Below are positions 26,269 through 34,744 of a stretch of DNA of 64,000 bases, one piece after another. The stretch is from Marinirhabdus sp963793275 (GTDB lineage: Bacteria; Bacteroidota; Bacteroidia; Flavobacteriales; Flavobacteriaceae): contig CAWBZL010000002.1 of assembly GCA_963793275.1 (NCBI GenBank), forward strand, positions 434,001 through 498,000, in the 5' to 3' direction. The notes below the pieces were generated by a model. It had not been told where the DNA came from. It did no database searches and saw nothing but the letters and a program-made list of their open reading frames with translations. Numbering within the stretch: the stretch's first letter is position 1; every line of letters starts with the position of its first letter. The translations under genes were made by a program, and so were the position numbers.

Positions 26269-27483
26269 ATGAAACAAGCATATATTATAGACGGAGTGCG
26301 AACTCCAATAGGAAATTATAAAGGCACACTCGGCGCTGTGCGGACAGATGATTTGGGTGCAAAAGTAATAGAAGAAATTGTAAAACGAAATCCGAGTATT
26401 CCCCAGGAAGCTTATGATGACGTGATTATGGGCTGCGCAAACCAGGCAGGCGAAGACAACCGAAACGTTGCGAGAATGAGTTTGCTCCTCGCAGGATTGC
26501 CATACACAGTCCCTGGCGAAACGGTTAATAGACTTTGTAGTTCGGGGTTATCGGCAATCATTCACGCAAATCGTGCGATTAAGGCGGGTGATGGCGATGT
26601 GTTTATTTCGGGGGGTGTGGAGAATATGACGCGTGGTCCCTGGGTAATCTCTAAAAGTGCTTCTCCCTTCGGAAATGATAATAAAATGTACGATTCGTCA
26701 TTTGGATGGCGATTTGTAAATCCGAAAATGGCTGAAATGTACGGCACCGACGGAATGGGTGTTACCGCTGAAAATTTAGTAGCGAAACATAATATTTCAA
26801 GAGAAGACCAGGATGCTTTTGCCTACCATAGCCAAATGAAAGCAGCCAAGGCTCAAAACAGCGGAAGGCTTGCAAAAGAAATTGTTGCTGTTGAAATTCC
26901 GCAGCGAAAAAAAGAACCTATTATATTTAAAGAAGACGAATTTATCCGTCCTGATACTACAAAAGAGATTTTAGCGAAACTACGTCCGGCCTTCAAAAAA
27001 GAAGGAGGAAGTGTAACTGCGGGAAATGCTTCGGGATTAAATGATGGCGCAGCTGCAACTATTATAGCTTCAGAGGATGCCGTAAAAAAATATAATTTAA
27101 AACCTTTAGCTAGGATAGTATCTTCGGCAGTAGTGGGAGTAGAACCACGAATTATGGGAATTGGCCCTGTGGAAGCTTCCAACAAAGCACTTAAAAAAGC
27201 AGGGTTAAAAATGGAAGATATGGATGTGATTGAGCTAAATGAAGCCTTCGCATCACAAGCTTTGGCCTGTATTAGAGAATGGGGACTAGAAGATGACGAC
27301 CCACGCATAAACCCTAATGGTGGCTCTATTGCTATTGGTCATCCTCTTGGTGTAACAGGTACAAGAATAGCCTATTCAGCAGCGTTGGAATTAAAAGAAA
27401 AAGGAAAACGATACGCATTAATTACAATGTGTATAGGCGTTGGGCAAGGATATGCTGCGATTATAGAAAATGTGAATTTATAA
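26269..27483 (+). CDS. 3-oxoadipyl-CoA thiolase
   Basis: Thiolase of 404 residues that splits 3-oxoadipyl-CoA into succinyl-CoA and acetyl-CoA, the last step of the pathway (PaaJ/PcaF type). Seen: nucleophilic Cys in NRLCSSGLSAI, ELNEAFASQALA, the GGSIAIGHPLGVTG His motif, and the second Cys in MCIGVGQGYA. It starts 11 bases after the metallopeptidase gene. The choice of 3-oxoadipyl-CoA over acetoacetyl-CoA rests on position in the paa cluster. Confidence 0.9.
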   Translation: MKQAYIIDGVRTPIGNYKGTLGAVRTDDLGAKVIEEIVKRNPSIPQEAYDDVIMGCANQAGEDNRNVARMSLLLAGLPYTVPGETVNRLCSSGLSAIIHANRAIKAGDGDVFISGGVENMTRGPWVISKSASPFGNDNKMYDSSFGWRFVNPKMAEMYGTDGMGVTAENLVAKHNISREDQDAFAYHSQMKAAKAQNSGRLAKEIVAVEIPQRKKEPIIFKEDEFIRPDTTKEILAKLRPAFKKEGGSVTAGNASGLNDGAAATIIASEDAVKKYNLKPLARIVSSAVVGVEPRIMGIGPVEASNKALKKAGLKMEDMDVIELNEAFASQALACIREWGLEDDDPRINPNGGSIAIGHPLGVTGTRIAYSAALELKEKGKRYALITMCIGVGQGYAAIIENVNL

Positions 27484-27577
27484 TCAAAATAAACTGATTT
27501 TCAATCTATTAAAATTTTCGAAGAAATTATTTAAGGTTTTATAATTATATTTTATATTTACGTTTAATAAATATATT

Positions 27578-27823
27578 ATGGCAACATTTACATCATCATT
27601 ACCGGATGAACTTTTGGAAAAGCTTTCAAAAGAGGCAAAAAGCTTAAATGTGCCTAAGAACAAATTGATTCAAAAGGCGTTGGAATTCTACCTGGAAAAA
27701 CTAGACAAAGCAGCTTTTTTAAAAAGTTATAAATTGACAGCAGATGACCCAGAATTGGCGTTGCTTGCGGAAGAGGATATTGAAGAATGGTTTAGAACGC
27801 TTGATGAACTTGAAAAGGAATGA
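27578..27823 (+). CDS. ribbon-helix-helix type antitoxin
   Basis: Protein of 81 residues with an N-terminal CopG-like ribbon-helix-helix (FTSSLPDELLEKLSKEAKSL, then VPKNKLIQKALEFYLE) and an acidic C-terminal tail that would wrap the toxin. It overlaps the downstream PemK/MazF-like toxin by 4 bases (ATGA), the usual toxin-antitoxin layout. It should bind its own promoter region, the AT-rich 94 bases upstream. The pair is an insertion between the thiolase and paaZ. Confidence 0.85.
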   Translation: MATFTSSLPDELLEKLSKEAKSLNVPKNKLIQKALEFYLEKLDKAAFLKSYKLTADDPELALLAEEDIEEWFRTLDELEKE

Positions 27824-28152
27824 AGCAAGGAGATATTTATGATGTTTACTTTAATCCAACGCAAGGGAGCGAACAGCGCGGGAGAAGGCCTGCAATAATA
27901 CTTTCGGGAACGGCAATAAATTTGTTTATGCACACGGTTATTGTGGTGCCGCTAACAACAAGCCTTAAAAATTATCACGAAAATTTAATTTTGAAACCGA
28001 CTGATGAAAATGGTTTGTCCAAAGTTTCGGAAGCACTTCCTATTCATATAAGGGCTATTGATAAAAAGAGATTGAAAAAGAAATTAGGTAACATTTCAGT
28101 TTCTGAAATAGCTACGCTCAAAGGAAGCTTAGATAGAATTTTGAAGTATTAA
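27820..28152 (+). CDS. PemK/MazF family toxin
   Basis: Probable mRNA endoribonuclease toxin of 110 residues. Seen: KQGDIYDVYFNPTQGSEQRG and RRPAIILSG (the MazF-like beta-barrel with its conserved Arg/Gly turn), VVPLTTS, and a C-terminal helix SEIATLKGSLDRIL. It overlaps the antitoxin by 4 bases and lies 2 bases before paaZ, so it is embedded in the catabolic transcript. Confidence 0.87.
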   Translation: MKQGDIYDVYFNPTQGSEQRGRRPAIILSGTAINLFMHTVIVVPLTTSLKNYHENLILKPTDENGLSKVSEALPIHIRAIDKKRLKKKLGNISVSEIATLKGSLDRILKY

Positions 28153-28154
28153 AT

Positions 28155-30694
28155 ATGCAAAAAACACAACATTACACACAAGGACAATGGCAATCTGGAA
28201 ACGGAGAAGGGATTCCTGTTTTCGATTCCATTACCGGGGAGCATTTTACAAATACCACAGTGGAAGGATTGGACATCCCATCCATTTTACAATACGGTCG
28301 AGATAAAGGCGATGTGCTTCGCAAAATGACGTTTCAGCAACGTGGAAATATGTTGAAGAGCCTTGCATTATATCTCACAAAAAGAAAGCAACAATTCTAC
28401 GAAATAAGTTACCGAACTGGTGCCACAAAACGTGACAGTTGGGTAGACATTGAAGGAGGCTTCGGAAATCTATTTGCCAATGCTTCTCTTCGGAAATTAT
28501 TTCCTAACCAAACATACCACGTTGAGGGCGACCCGATTGATTTATCCCGTGGTGGTCGTTTTATGGCACATCACATTATGGTGCCAAGAGAAGGTGTTGC
28601 AGTACATATAAATGCCTTCAATTTCCCGGTCTGGGGAATGCTTGAAAAATGTGCGGTCAATTGGATGGCAGGAATGCCAGCAGTTGTTTTGCCAGCACCA
28701 CAAACAGCCTATTTAACTGAGGCCGTAGTTAGAGAAATCATAGCTTCGGGAATTTTACCGGAAGGCTCTTTACAACTCATTTCAGGGACCGCTAAAAATA
28801 TTTTAGACACTGTGCAATCCCAGGATGTGGTTACGTTTACGGGTTCAGCAAAAATTGGTCGCCAGCTTAAAAATCATCCACAATTAATAGAAGAATCGGT
28901 GCCATTTACAATGGAGGCAGATAGTTTAAATGCAGCTATTTTAGGAAAAGATGCCGTACCGGGAACACCAGAATTTGATTTGTTTGTAAAGGAAGTCCGC
29001 AACGAAATGACCACAAAATGTGGGCAAAAATGTACCGCCATCCGTCGTATTATCGTTCCACAGAACTTGTTGGAAGACGTGCAAATTGCGTTGGCAAATC
29101 AGTTGGATAAAGTAACCATCGGTGACCCTCGACTCAAAGAAGTTAGAATGGGAAGTTTGGTAAGTGATGCACAGCGAATTTCAGTAAAAGAACAAGTCGC
29201 AAAAATCGCCGAAACTGCTGAAATAGTCTACGGAAATTACGACGACTTTAAAGCGGTTGGCGCAGATTCAAAAAAAGGAGCATTTATGAAACCTATTTTA
29301 ATGCGTGAGGATCATCCGTTACAAAATGAAGCCGCTCACATTACCGAAGCGTTTGGTCCCGTGAGTACGTTAATGCCTTACGATACGTTGGAAGATGCTA
29401 TTAAATTAGCAAAGATGGGTAAAGGGTCTCTGGTAAGTTCCATTGTGACAAATGACGATACCATTGCAAGAGAATATGCCGTAAATGCCGCAAGTCATCA
29501 CGGTCGAATTTTAATATTGAATAGAGAAAGTGCAAAACAAAGTACGGGCCACGGTTCGCCATTACCGGGATTAATTCATGGAGGCCCGGGACGCGCCGGC
29601 GGTGGAGAAGAAATGGGTGGAATGCGCGGTATTAAGCATTATTTGCAACGTTGCGCCATTCAGGGAAGTCCAACAACATTGACCGAGGTTACAGGAATTT
29701 ATCAGGCTAAATCTGATTATAAAGAATCCCCCAAACATCCATTTGCCTACCATTGGGAAGATATCAAGCCGGGAATGTCACTTAAAACCCACAACCGAAC
29801 GATTACCGATACAGATATTGTAAACTTCGGAAATTTAACATGGACCATTTTTACGCACATACCGATATTACAAGTCTTGACGGAAGCATTTTTGAAAAAA
29901 GAACCGCCCACGGATATTTTATAATATCCATGGCAGCAGGATTGTTTGTATATCCGAATAAAGGCCCCGTTGCTGCTAATTATGGGTTGGAAGAAATCCG
30001 TTTTTTACGCCCTATTTATCACAATGATACGTTGTACGTACGATTAACCTGTAAACAAAAAGTAGATAGAGATAGCAGAGGTCAAGAACACCCCAGCGGT
30101 ATTGTAAAATGGTATGTGGAAATTTTTGACGTTAATGTAGATGCGGCTAATGCTACATTACCTGCAGATGCTGAAAAAGAAGATCCGTTGGTTTGTATTG
30201 CAACTATTTTAACAATGGTTGAAAAGAAACAAGCCATTTTTACTGAAATGACTTCGGAAAAAATAGAAGAATGTTTATCAAAACTTTCCGAAAATACAAA
30301 GCCTAAATGGGGAATAATGACACCGCAGCATATGCTCGAGCATTTAGAATACACCTATAAAATAGCTTCGGGAGAGCTTCAGGATTTTGAGATTGCTACG
30401 CCCGAAAAGTATTTAGATGTAGTTCACGATAGTTTATACAATTTTGAGAAATTTCCGCAGAACTCTCAATTTCCGCAATTGGAAAAAGACACATTAGCAT
30501 CATTAATTCATCCTGATTTAGAGACAGCAAAAGCAAAATTTTTGGAGCAGCGTTACAAATATTTGCAATTTTTTAAAGAAAATCCAGACGCAGTGTTAAA
30601 GAATTTGGTGTTTGGTGAATTAAATAAATATGAATCGTATTTGTTGGAACGGAAACATTTGAATCATCATTTTGAGCAGTTTGGTTTGCTTTAG
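28155..30694 (+). pseudogene. paaZ: paaZ, bifunctional oxepin-CoA hydrolase/dehydrogenase (frameshifted)
   Basis: Opens oxepin-CoA and oxidises the resulting semialdehyde. Seen: an N-terminal aldehyde dehydrogenase (about 1-525; FTGSAKIGRQL, and KCGQKCTAIRR with the catalytic Cys) and a MaoC-like hot-dog hydratase (FYAHTDITSLD, YVRLTCKQ). A C-terminal extension of about 150 residues resembles DUF1569/DinB-like helices (GIMTPQHMLEHLEYTYKI). The frame breaks near 29841: ACATGGACCATT should read Thr-Trp-Asp-His, so one G is missing. Restored length is about 846 residues, longer than the roughly 680 of enterobacterial PaaZ because of the extension. Confidence 0.88.
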
Positions 30695-30704
30695 CAAATA
30701 CTTT

Positions 30705-30737
30705 TGACACGAAGTGTCACTGCGCACAAGTTGCGCA
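30705..30737. repeat. palindromic repeat left of GIY-YIG gene 1
   Basis: Two adjoining palindromes: TGACACGAAGTGTCA (30705-30719) and TGCGCACAAGTTGCGCA (30721-30737). The second is the inverted counterpart of TGCGCAACAAGTGCGCA at 31134-31150, 15 of 17 positions matching. Together they bracket the GIY-YIG gene at 30770-31093. Confidence 0.7.
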
Positions 30738-30769
30738 GACGCTTAAAACAAAAGACTAATTTTTAATCT

Positions 30770-31093
30770 ATGTCCCGCGAACACAAATATTACACATACA
30801 TCCTAACTCACAAAAACAATCACATTTTTTACGTAGGTGTAACAAATAATATTAAGCGGAGAATAGCAGAACACAAAGCTGCAACATTTGGGACGCACGT
30901 TGGTAGATATAATATTAATAAATTAGTATATTTTGAGGAACATCAATGGATACAAGAAGCTATAAAGAGAGAGAAAACGATTAAAAAGTGGAAACAGGAA
31001 TGGAAAAGAAATATCATTTCTGAAATGAATCCCGATTGGACAGATTTGAGCGAGAATTGGGATTTGAGCGGATATAAAACCAAATATGATTAG
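30770..31093 (+). CDS. GIY-YIG nuclease family protein
   Basis: Small single-domain endonuclease-fold protein of 107 residues. Seen: the GIY-YIG pair as YYTYIL and FYVGVTNN, the conserved Arg in IKRRIAEHK, and the catalytic Glu in IKREKTIKKWK. The C-terminal tail WTDLSENWDL is shared with the second copy at 33029. Free-standing proteins of this kind have no settled role. This one is flanked on both sides by inverted copies of one palindrome, suggesting it is part of a mobile unit. Confidence 0.88.
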   Translation: MSREHKYYTYILTHKNNHIFYVGVTNNIKRRIAEHKAATFGTHVGRYNINKLVYFEEHQWIQEAIKREKTIKKWKQEWKRNIISEMNPDWTDLSENWDLSGYKTKYD

Positions 31094-31125
31094 AGGAATA
31101 TTATTTAGAATTAGAAAATAAAAGT

Positions 31126-31156
31126 AAACCGAATGCGCAACAAGTGCGCATTGTCA
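31126..31156. repeat. palindromic repeat right of GIY-YIG gene 1
   Basis: AAACCG leader, then the stem-loop TGCGCAACAAGTGCGCA (31134-31150). The same 17 bases occur inside the E1 gene at 35179-35195. A variant with swapped stem bases (GCGG/CCGC) and the same AAACCGAATGCG leader is at 34710-34740. Confidence 0.7.
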
Positions 31157-31169
31157 AGTCAATAAAAAT

Positions 31170-31922
31170 ATGACAGCACCTTACGTAAAAGAAGAAATAA
31201 ATAACGGAATTTCAACTATAGAATTTTTTCACCCAGCACACAATAGTTTGCCGGGAGACATTTTAGCAAAACTAGCCGAAACTATTACGAAGGCTGGAGA
31301 AAATAACGAAGTAAAAGTAATTATCCTTAAAAGTGGAGGAGACAGAACATTTTGTGCTGGAGCTAGTTTTACTGAGCTCATTAATATTAACGATGCTGAA
31401 ACCGGGAAGGTGTTTTTTAGCGGCTTTGCGAATGTAATAAACGCAATGCGGAAATGTCCAAAATTTATTATCGGTAGAGTTCAAGGAAAAACTGTTGGGG
31501 GTGGTGTAGGCGTAGCCAGTGCTACAGATTATTGTATGGCAACCAAATTCGCCAGCATTAAATTAAGCGAATTAAACATCGGGATTGGTCCTTTTGTTGT
31601 TGGACCTGCCGTTGAGAGAAAGTTAGGATTAAGCGGAATGAGTCAAATAGCCATAGACGCAAACAGTTTTTACGATGCTGAATGGGCAAGACAAAAAGGT
31701 TTATTTGCTAGCGTATACGAAAGCACCGAGGCACTCGATGAAGCAGTGCAGGCCTTCGCAGAGAACCTTTGTAATTATAATCCCGAAGCAATGAAAGAAA
31801 TGAAAAAAATTATGTGGGCAGGTACCGAAAATTGGGATGAGTTGTTGGCTGAAAGAGCTGTGATTTCTGGCCGATTGGTATTAAGTGATTTTACGAAAGA
31901 AACTTTGAAACGATTTAAATAA
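31170..31922 (+). CDS. enoyl-CoA hydratase/isomerase family protein
   Basis: Crotonase-fold protein of 250 residues. Seen: oxyanion-hole loops DRTFCAGASFTEL and GKTVGGGVGVASATD, and LSELNIGIGP, which keeps the first catalytic Glu position; the second hydratase Glu is not obvious (FVVGPAVERKLG). In the pathway a PaaF-type hydratase for 2,3-dehydroadipyl-CoA is still required and no other candidate is present. That makes this the best PaaF candidate, though the missing second Glu leaves it open. Confidence 0.8.
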   Translation: MTAPYVKEEINNGISTIEFFHPAHNSLPGDILAKLAETITKAGENNEVKVIILKSGGDRTFCAGASFTELININDAETGKVFFSGFANVINAMRKCPKFIIGRVQGKTVGGGVGVASATDYCMATKFASIKLSELNIGIGPFVVGPAVERKLGLSGMSQIAIDANSFYDAEWARQKGLFASVYESTEALDEAVQAFAENLCNYNPEAMKEMKKIMWAGTENWDELLAERAVISGRLVLSDFTKETLKRFK

Positions 31923-32408
31923 TAGTGATGAGAGGTGAGGACAAAAATCAAGTTTTCTGTGAGTGGTGAGTTTTGTAATTACTAGTATTATCTATGGAAA
32001 GTAGTTATCATTTTAAGTTTGAGGATTTACAGATCTATCAAAAAGCTATAGATTTTGGAGAGTTTGTAAATCAACAAGTTGAAAAATTTCCAAAGCACGA
32101 AATATATAAATTATCGTCACAATTCATTCGAGCGGCTGATTCTATTGCCTTCAATATAGCTGAAGGTTCTGGAAGTACAGATGTTAACTTTAATAGGTAT
32201 TTAAAAATGGCTTGGGATAGTTCTCACGAATGCGTTGCGGCTTCAACGAAAGCAAGGTTGAGAGGGTATATAACGTTTGAAATTGATGAAGAAAATAGAA
32301 AACGATTAACTGAAATAGGAAAAATGATTTCATCATTAATAAGACATTTGAAAAATAAATAATGACTTTCACCTCTCAAAGCAAAGCGTACTCAACACTC
32401 ATCTCTTT
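31923..32408. repeat. imperfect inverted repeats bracketing four-helix-bundle gene 3
   Basis: Left arm 31923-31973 (GTGATGAGAGGTGAGGAC, then GTGAGTGGTGAG) and right arm 32365-32408 (ACTTTCACCTCTC, then ACTCAACACTCATCTCTTTA) are imperfect inverted copies in the same order. They lie immediately outside the gene at 31994-32362. The match is weaker than for the other two four-helix-bundle genes. Confidence 0.5.
31994..32362 (+). CDS. four-helix-bundle protein (23S rRNA IVP-like)
   Basis: Protein of 122 residues of the same broad family as those at 20778 and 23357 but from a different branch: FEDLQIYQKAIDFGEFVNQQ, LSSQFIRAADSIAFNIAEGS, and MISSLIRHLKNK at the end. The IAEGS motif marks the subfamily. 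It lies between the hydratase and paaY, again bracketed by inverted repeats, and has no evident metabolic role. Confidence 0.85.
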   Translation: MESSYHFKFEDLQIYQKAIDFGEFVNQQVEKFPKHEIYKLSSQFIRAADSIAFNIAEGSGSTDVNFNRYLKMAWDSSHECVAASTKARLRGYITFEIDEENRKRLTEIGKMISSLIRHLKNK

Positions 32409-32411
32409 AAT

Positions 32412-33032
32412 ATGATTTACAGCTTCAAAGGCCATAAACCCGTAATTCACGAAAGCAGTTTCGTTCACCCATTGGCAGCTGTGACAGGCAATGTAATTAT
32501 TGGTAAGAATTGTTATATCGGCCCCGGAGCAGCGATACGCGGTGATTGGGGGGAGATTATTCTGGAAGATGGCGTAAATGTGCAGGAAAATTGTACCGTG
32601 CATATGTTTCCTGGAAAAAGTATAGTGCTCAAAGAAGGAGCGCACGTAGGTCACGGAGCAATTATTCACGGAGCAAACTTAGGCCGTAACTGCCTTATAG
32701 GTATGAACAGCGTTATTATGGACGATGCGGAAATAGGAGATGAATGTATCGTTGGTGCGATGGCATTTGTAAAGGCAGAAACCAAGTTTGAAAAACGGCA
32801 GTTAATTGTTGGCAACCCGGCGAAGGCAATCAAAGAAGTTTCAGAAGAAATGATTGTCTGGAAAACAGCTGGAACCAAATTATACCAGCAATTACCAGCA
32901 GATTGTTATGAGAGTTTAAAAGAAGTGGAACCTTTAAGAGAGATTCCGAAGGATAGACCTAAGCAAGAAGATTTTTATAAAACGTTGAACCAATTCCTGC
33001 GGAGGCAGGAATCTCATCCAGACAAACAATGA
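32412..33032 (+). CDS. paaY: PaaY-type hexapeptide-repeat thioesterase/carbonic anhydrase-like protein
   Basis: Left-handed beta-helix trimer of the gamma-carbonic anhydrase superfamily. Seen: hexapeptide turns VIIGKNCYIGPGAAIRGDWG, metal-binding His in NCTVHMFPG and HVGHGAIIHGA, and the C-terminal helix. PaaY is thought to hydrolyse dead-end CoA esters or support the pathway. The natural protein probably ends near KTLNQF. The last residues (LRRQESHPDKQ) are encoded by a palindromic repeat at 32992-33019. The stop overlaps the next GIY-YIG start by 4 bases (ATGA). Confidence 0.88.
   Translation: MIYSFKGHKPVIHESSFVHPLAAVTGNVIIGKNCYIGPGAAIRGDWGEIILEDGVNVQENCTVHMFPGKSIVLKEGAHVGHGAIIHGANLGRNCLIGMNSVIMDDAEIGDECIVGAMAFVKAETKFEKRQLIVGNPAKAIKEVSEEMIVWKTAGTKLYQQLPADCYESLKEVEPLREIPKDRPKQEDFYKTLNQFLRRQESHPDKQ
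32992..33014. repeat. palindromic repeat left of GIY-YIG gene 2, inside paaY
   Basis: AATTCCTGC-GGAG-GCAGGAATCT is a hairpin and is the inverted copy of 33355-33377, with 22 of 23 positions matching. It is read in frame as the extreme C-terminus of PaaY. Confidence 0.8.
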
Positions 33033-33343
33033 CCATTTGGTATGTCTATATTATGGCAAATAAGTCTAATTCAGTTTTGTATGTAGGTTGCACAAATAAT
33101 ATTGATGAGCGCATAAAAGAGCATAAATTGAAAGTGTATCCTAAGAGCTTTACCGCGAAATATAATTGTGATAAGTTGGTTTATTTTGAGGAATATCAGG
33201 ATGGAGCAGAAGCCTCAAAAAGAGAGTCTCAAATGAAGAAGTGGAAACGTGAATGGAAAGAAAATCTAATTGTAGAAATGAATCGTAGTTGGAGTGATTT
33301 GAGTATGAACTGGAATCTAAATTTTAATAAATTGAGAAAATGA
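33029..33343 (+). CDS. GIY-YIG nuclease family protein
   Basis: Protein of 104 residues, paralogous to 30770. Seen: GIY-YIG pair as WYVYIM and LYVGCTNN, Arg in IDERIKEHK, catalytic Glu in ASKRESQMKKWK, and the tail WSDLSMNWNL. Its start overlaps the stop of paaY by 4 bases, and its stop overlaps the E2 start by 4 bases, so it is translationally coupled on both sides. Inverted copies of one palindrome lie on either side, each inside the neighbouring gene. Confidence 0.88.
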   Translation: MTIWYVYIMANKSNSVLYVGCTNNIDERIKEHKLKVYPKSFTAKYNCDKLVYFEEYQDGAEASKRESQMKKWKREWKENLIVEMNRSWSDLSMNWNLNFNKLRK

Positions 33344-34653
33344 GTGAAGAAAAGAGATTCCTGCCTACGCAGGAATTCAAAATGCCCAAAATGGGCGAGA
33401 GTATCACAGAAGGAACAATACTTAATTGGCTCGTTCAAGAAGGAGATACCTTTAAAGAGGGAGATATTCTTGTTGAGGTGGCTACCGATAAGGTGGATAA
33501 TGAAGTCCCCGCACCCAGTGATGGTAAAATGGTTTCGCACAAAGCTTCAGCGAAAGATGTTGTGCCAGTTGGTGATGTGATTGCTATTTTAGAATTAAAA
33601 GAAGGCGTTTCAGTTTCTGAAGTTTCCAAAGAAGAAACAATTTCAGAAAAACAGAAAGAGACTTCTTCAAAGAAAAAGATTTCAAAACCTTCATCTCCGA
33701 GTTCGAGTTCAAAAGCATTTAAGGTGAATGAAAATCTCTTCATTTCTCCTTTAGTGGATGCAATGGCGCGAAAAAATCATATTTCGTATGAAGAATTGGC
33801 GCGCATTACCGGAACAGGAAAAGATGGAAGATTGCGAAAAAGCGATGTTTCAGAATACTTGGCGGAAGGAAGACCTTTCCAATTTGTGCAATCCGCTTCA
33901 GAAAATAACGGTTTCCAAATTCCCGATTTGAAATTTGACAAAGGCACAGGAAAAATAGTTGAAATGGACCGTATGCGGGAGATGATTGCAGACCATATGG
34001 TATATAGCAAGCACACCTCGCCACATGTGACAGCGTATGTAGAGGCAGACCTTACAAATATGGTGAATTGGCGCAATGCCAACAAATTGAAATTTCAAGA
34101 AAAACACGGCGAAAAGTTAACCTTTACACCTCTTTTTATTGAAGCCGTAGCGAATGCGATTAAGGATTTCCCGATGATAAATTCGTCTTTGGATGGAAAA
34201 AATATCATTGTAAAAGAAGAGATAAATATTGGGATGGCAACGGCTTTACCTAGTGGAAATTTAATTGTTCCTGTAGTAAAAAATGCTGATAAAAAAGACT
34301 TAAAAGAACTAGCTGCATCCACCAACGAGCTAGTGGGTAAATCGCGCTCCGGAAATTTGAAAGGCGATGATATGAAGGGCAGCACATTTACCATTAGTAA
34401 TGTGGGGACGTTTGGAAGCTTAATGGGAACACCTATTATCAACCAACCCGAAGCAGCCATTCTTGCAACGGGCATCATAAAAAAACGTGCTGAAGTCATT
34501 GAGAAAGAGGATGGCGACACTATTGAAATTAGAAGTATGATGTACTTGTCGCTTTCGTTTGATCATAGAATTGTAGATGGTTATTTGGCAGGGAGTTTCT
34601 TAAAACGCATAGCGGACAATATGGAGAATTTTGACACGGATAGAAAATACTAA
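33340..34653 (+). CDS. 2-oxo acid dehydrogenase E2 (dihydrolipoamide acyltransferase)
   Basis: Core acyltransferase of a 2-oxoacid dehydrogenase complex, probably the branched-chain one given the E1 partner. Domains in order: lipoyl domain (about 14-90) with lipoylated Lys51 in VATDKVDNE, a Ser/Lys-rich linker, a peripheral-subunit-binding domain (about 130-165; ISPLVDAMARKNHISYEEL), and the catalytic domain ending in LSFDHRIVDGYLAG with the catalytic His and Asp. The first 13 residues come partly from a palindromic repeat. The E3 lipoamide dehydrogenase is not in the window. Confidence 0.92.
   Translation: MSEEKRFLPTQEFKMPKMGESITEGTILNWLVQEGDTFKEGDILVEVATDKVDNEVPAPSDGKMVSHKASAKDVVPVGDVIAILELKEGVSVSEVSKEETISEKQKETSSKKKISKPSSPSSSSKAFKVNENLFISPLVDAMARKNHISYEELARITGTGKDGRLRKSDVSEYLAEGRPFQFVQSASENNGFQIPDLKFDKGTGKIVEMDRMREMIADHMVYSKHTSPHVTAYVEADLTNMVNWRNANKLKFQEKHGEKLTFTPLFIEAVANAIKDFPMINSSLDGKNIIVKEEINIGMATALPSGNLIVPVVKNADKKDLKELAASTNELVGKSRSGNLKGDDMKGSTFTISNVGTFGSLMGTPIINQPEAAILATGIIKKRAEVIEKEDGDTIEIRSMMYLSLSFDHRIVDGYLAGSFLKRIADNMENFDTDRKY
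33355..33377. repeat. palindromic repeat right of GIY-YIG gene 2, inside E2 gene
   Basis: AGATTCCTGC-CTAC-GCAGGAATT, the inverted partner of 32992-33014. It is translated as residues 6-13 of the E2 protein (RFLPTQEF), just before the normal lipoyl-domain start MPKMGES. Confidence 0.8.
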
Positions 34654-34657
34654 AGAT

Positions 34658-34681
34658 GTCTGGTCGAGCGCAGTCGAGACC
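34658..34681. repeat. palindromic repeat between E2 and E1 genes
   Basis: GTCTGGTCGAGCGCAGTCGA then GACC folds into a hairpin (GGTC-TCGA type arms). It is a close relative of the copy inside paaH at 24653-24680. Confidence 0.6.
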
Positions 34682-34709
34682 TTTATAAATAGTCTACATA
34701 ATAATCATT

Positions 34710-34740
34710 AAACCGAATGCGGAATGAGTCCGCATTGACA
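34710..34740. repeat. solo palindromic repeat upstream of E1
   Basis: AAACCGAATGCGGAATGAG followed by TCCGCATTGACA. It matches 31126-31156 at most positions. Where stem bases differ they change on both sides (GCGC/GCGC there, GCGG/CCGC here), so the hairpin is preserved. Confidence 0.7.
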
Positions 34741-34744
34741 TAAT

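Noticed and set aside
27578..28152. The toxin-antitoxin pair as part of a repeat-bracketed mobile unit
   Set aside because: No inverted repeats or palindromes were found on its flanks, unlike the GIY-YIG and four-helix-bundle genes.
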